From the NCBI GenBank assembly GCA_023228705.1, contig JALOAS010000129.1:1-7277 (forward strand): a stretch of 7,277 nt of DNA. Reading direction: 5' to 3'. The notes under the pieces were generated by a model. The model searched no databases and had not been told where the DNA came from. It saw only the letters and a program-made list of their open reading frames with translations. The position numbers were made by a program, and so were the translations under genes. The DNA comes from Ottowia sp. GTDB lineage: Bacteria > Pseudomonadota > Gammaproteobacteria > Burkholderiales > Burkholderiaceae_C. Positions 6,977-7,277 of this stretch are shown piece after piece (positions within the stretch are counted from its first letter, which is position 1; each line of letters begins with the position of its first letter).

Positions 6977-7277
6977 ATGACACACACCGCCAGCCCGCTT
7001 TCAGGGGATGCGCTTGACGCCGGCGCCGCCAGCGTCAACGGCGTTGCCCTGCACCCTGCCGGCGCATCGCTGCCCGCCGACGCGTTGCGCCAGCGCGCCT
7101 GCACCGAGCTGCTGCGCCAGCGCGCGCAGCAGCTCGGGCTGCTGGCGCCGGACGACGCGCCCGGCACCGACGGCGCAATCAGCGAATCGGCCAGCGCCGC
7201 CATCGAGCAGCTGCTCGAGCAGGAGCTGCAGGTGCCCGAGCCCTCGCGCCAGGCCTGCGAGCGCCACTTTGCCGCCC
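6977..7277 (+). CDS. PpiC-type peptidyl-prolyl cis-trans isomerase, N-terminal part (cut by window edge)
   Basis: Only the first 100 codons and one base are present, starting MTHTASPLSGDALDAGAASV. The visible part resembles the N-terminal region of parvulin-type isomerases (NifM/PpiC/SurA-like): a VNGVAL motif at residues 20-25, then helical stretches with LRQRACTELLRQRAQQLGLL (37-56) and SASAAIEQLLEQELQVPEPS (71-90). The catalytic parvulin domain would lie beyond the edge, so the enzymatic assignment is not proved here. It rests on this resemblance and on the established gene order: a PpiC-like gene follows narI in Pseudomonas aeruginosa and many Burkholderiales. There is no hydrophobic N-terminal segment, so unlike SurA or PpiD it is probably cytoplasmic. 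A role in folding or assembling the nitrate reductase is plausible from context only. It is probably cotranscribed with narI. Confidence 0.8.
   Translation, partial: MTHTASPLSGDALDAGAASVNGVALHPAGASLPADALRQRACTELLRQRAQQLGLLAPDDAPGTDGAISESASAAIEQLLEQELQVPEPSRQACERHFAA

Overview
The window carries a respiratory (membrane-bound) nitrate reductase operon on the + strand, narG-narH-narJ-narI. It is followed by the first 301 bases of a fifth gene that resembles the parvulin-type (PpiC-like) peptidyl-prolyl isomerase often found directly after narI in Beta- and Gammaproteobacteria. GC content is high, third positions are strongly GC, and there is a habit of using TTT for Phe in otherwise GC-rich codons. 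Together with gene order and protein sequence, this points to a betaproteobacterium of the Burkholderiales, probably Comamonadaceae (Acidovorax/Alicycliphilus-like). The lineage is an inference from style and remembered homologues, not from a search.

Layout: positions 1-163 are non-coding leader or intergenic DNA. They hold a striking 57-bp imperfect palindrome (6-62), then an AT-richer stretch and a good Shine-Dalgarno before narG. narG (164-3946) encodes the molybdenum catalytic subunit. After a 26-base gap, narH (3973-5499) encodes the four-cluster iron-sulfur subunit. narJ (5510-6229) is the assembly chaperone, and narI (6226-6948) is the cytochrome b membrane anchor, overlapping narJ by 4 bases (ATGA). 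After a further 28 bases the partial isomerase gene starts at 6977 and runs off the right edge.

Function: NarI oxidises quinol at the membrane and passes electrons through two b haems to NarH (one 3Fe-4S and three 4Fe-4S clusters). They then go through FS0 to the bis-MGD molybdenum centre of NarG, where nitrate is reduced to nitrite in the cytoplasm. NarJ holds the NarGH apoenzyme for cofactor insertion and membrane attachment. All metal-ligand residues I could align to the Escherichia coli enzyme are present, so the operon looks intact and functional.

I found no undescribed system. The observations most worth checking are the palindrome upstream of narG, the absence of a recognisable FNR/NarL-type promoter in the visible leader, and the little-characterised isomerase linked to the operon.
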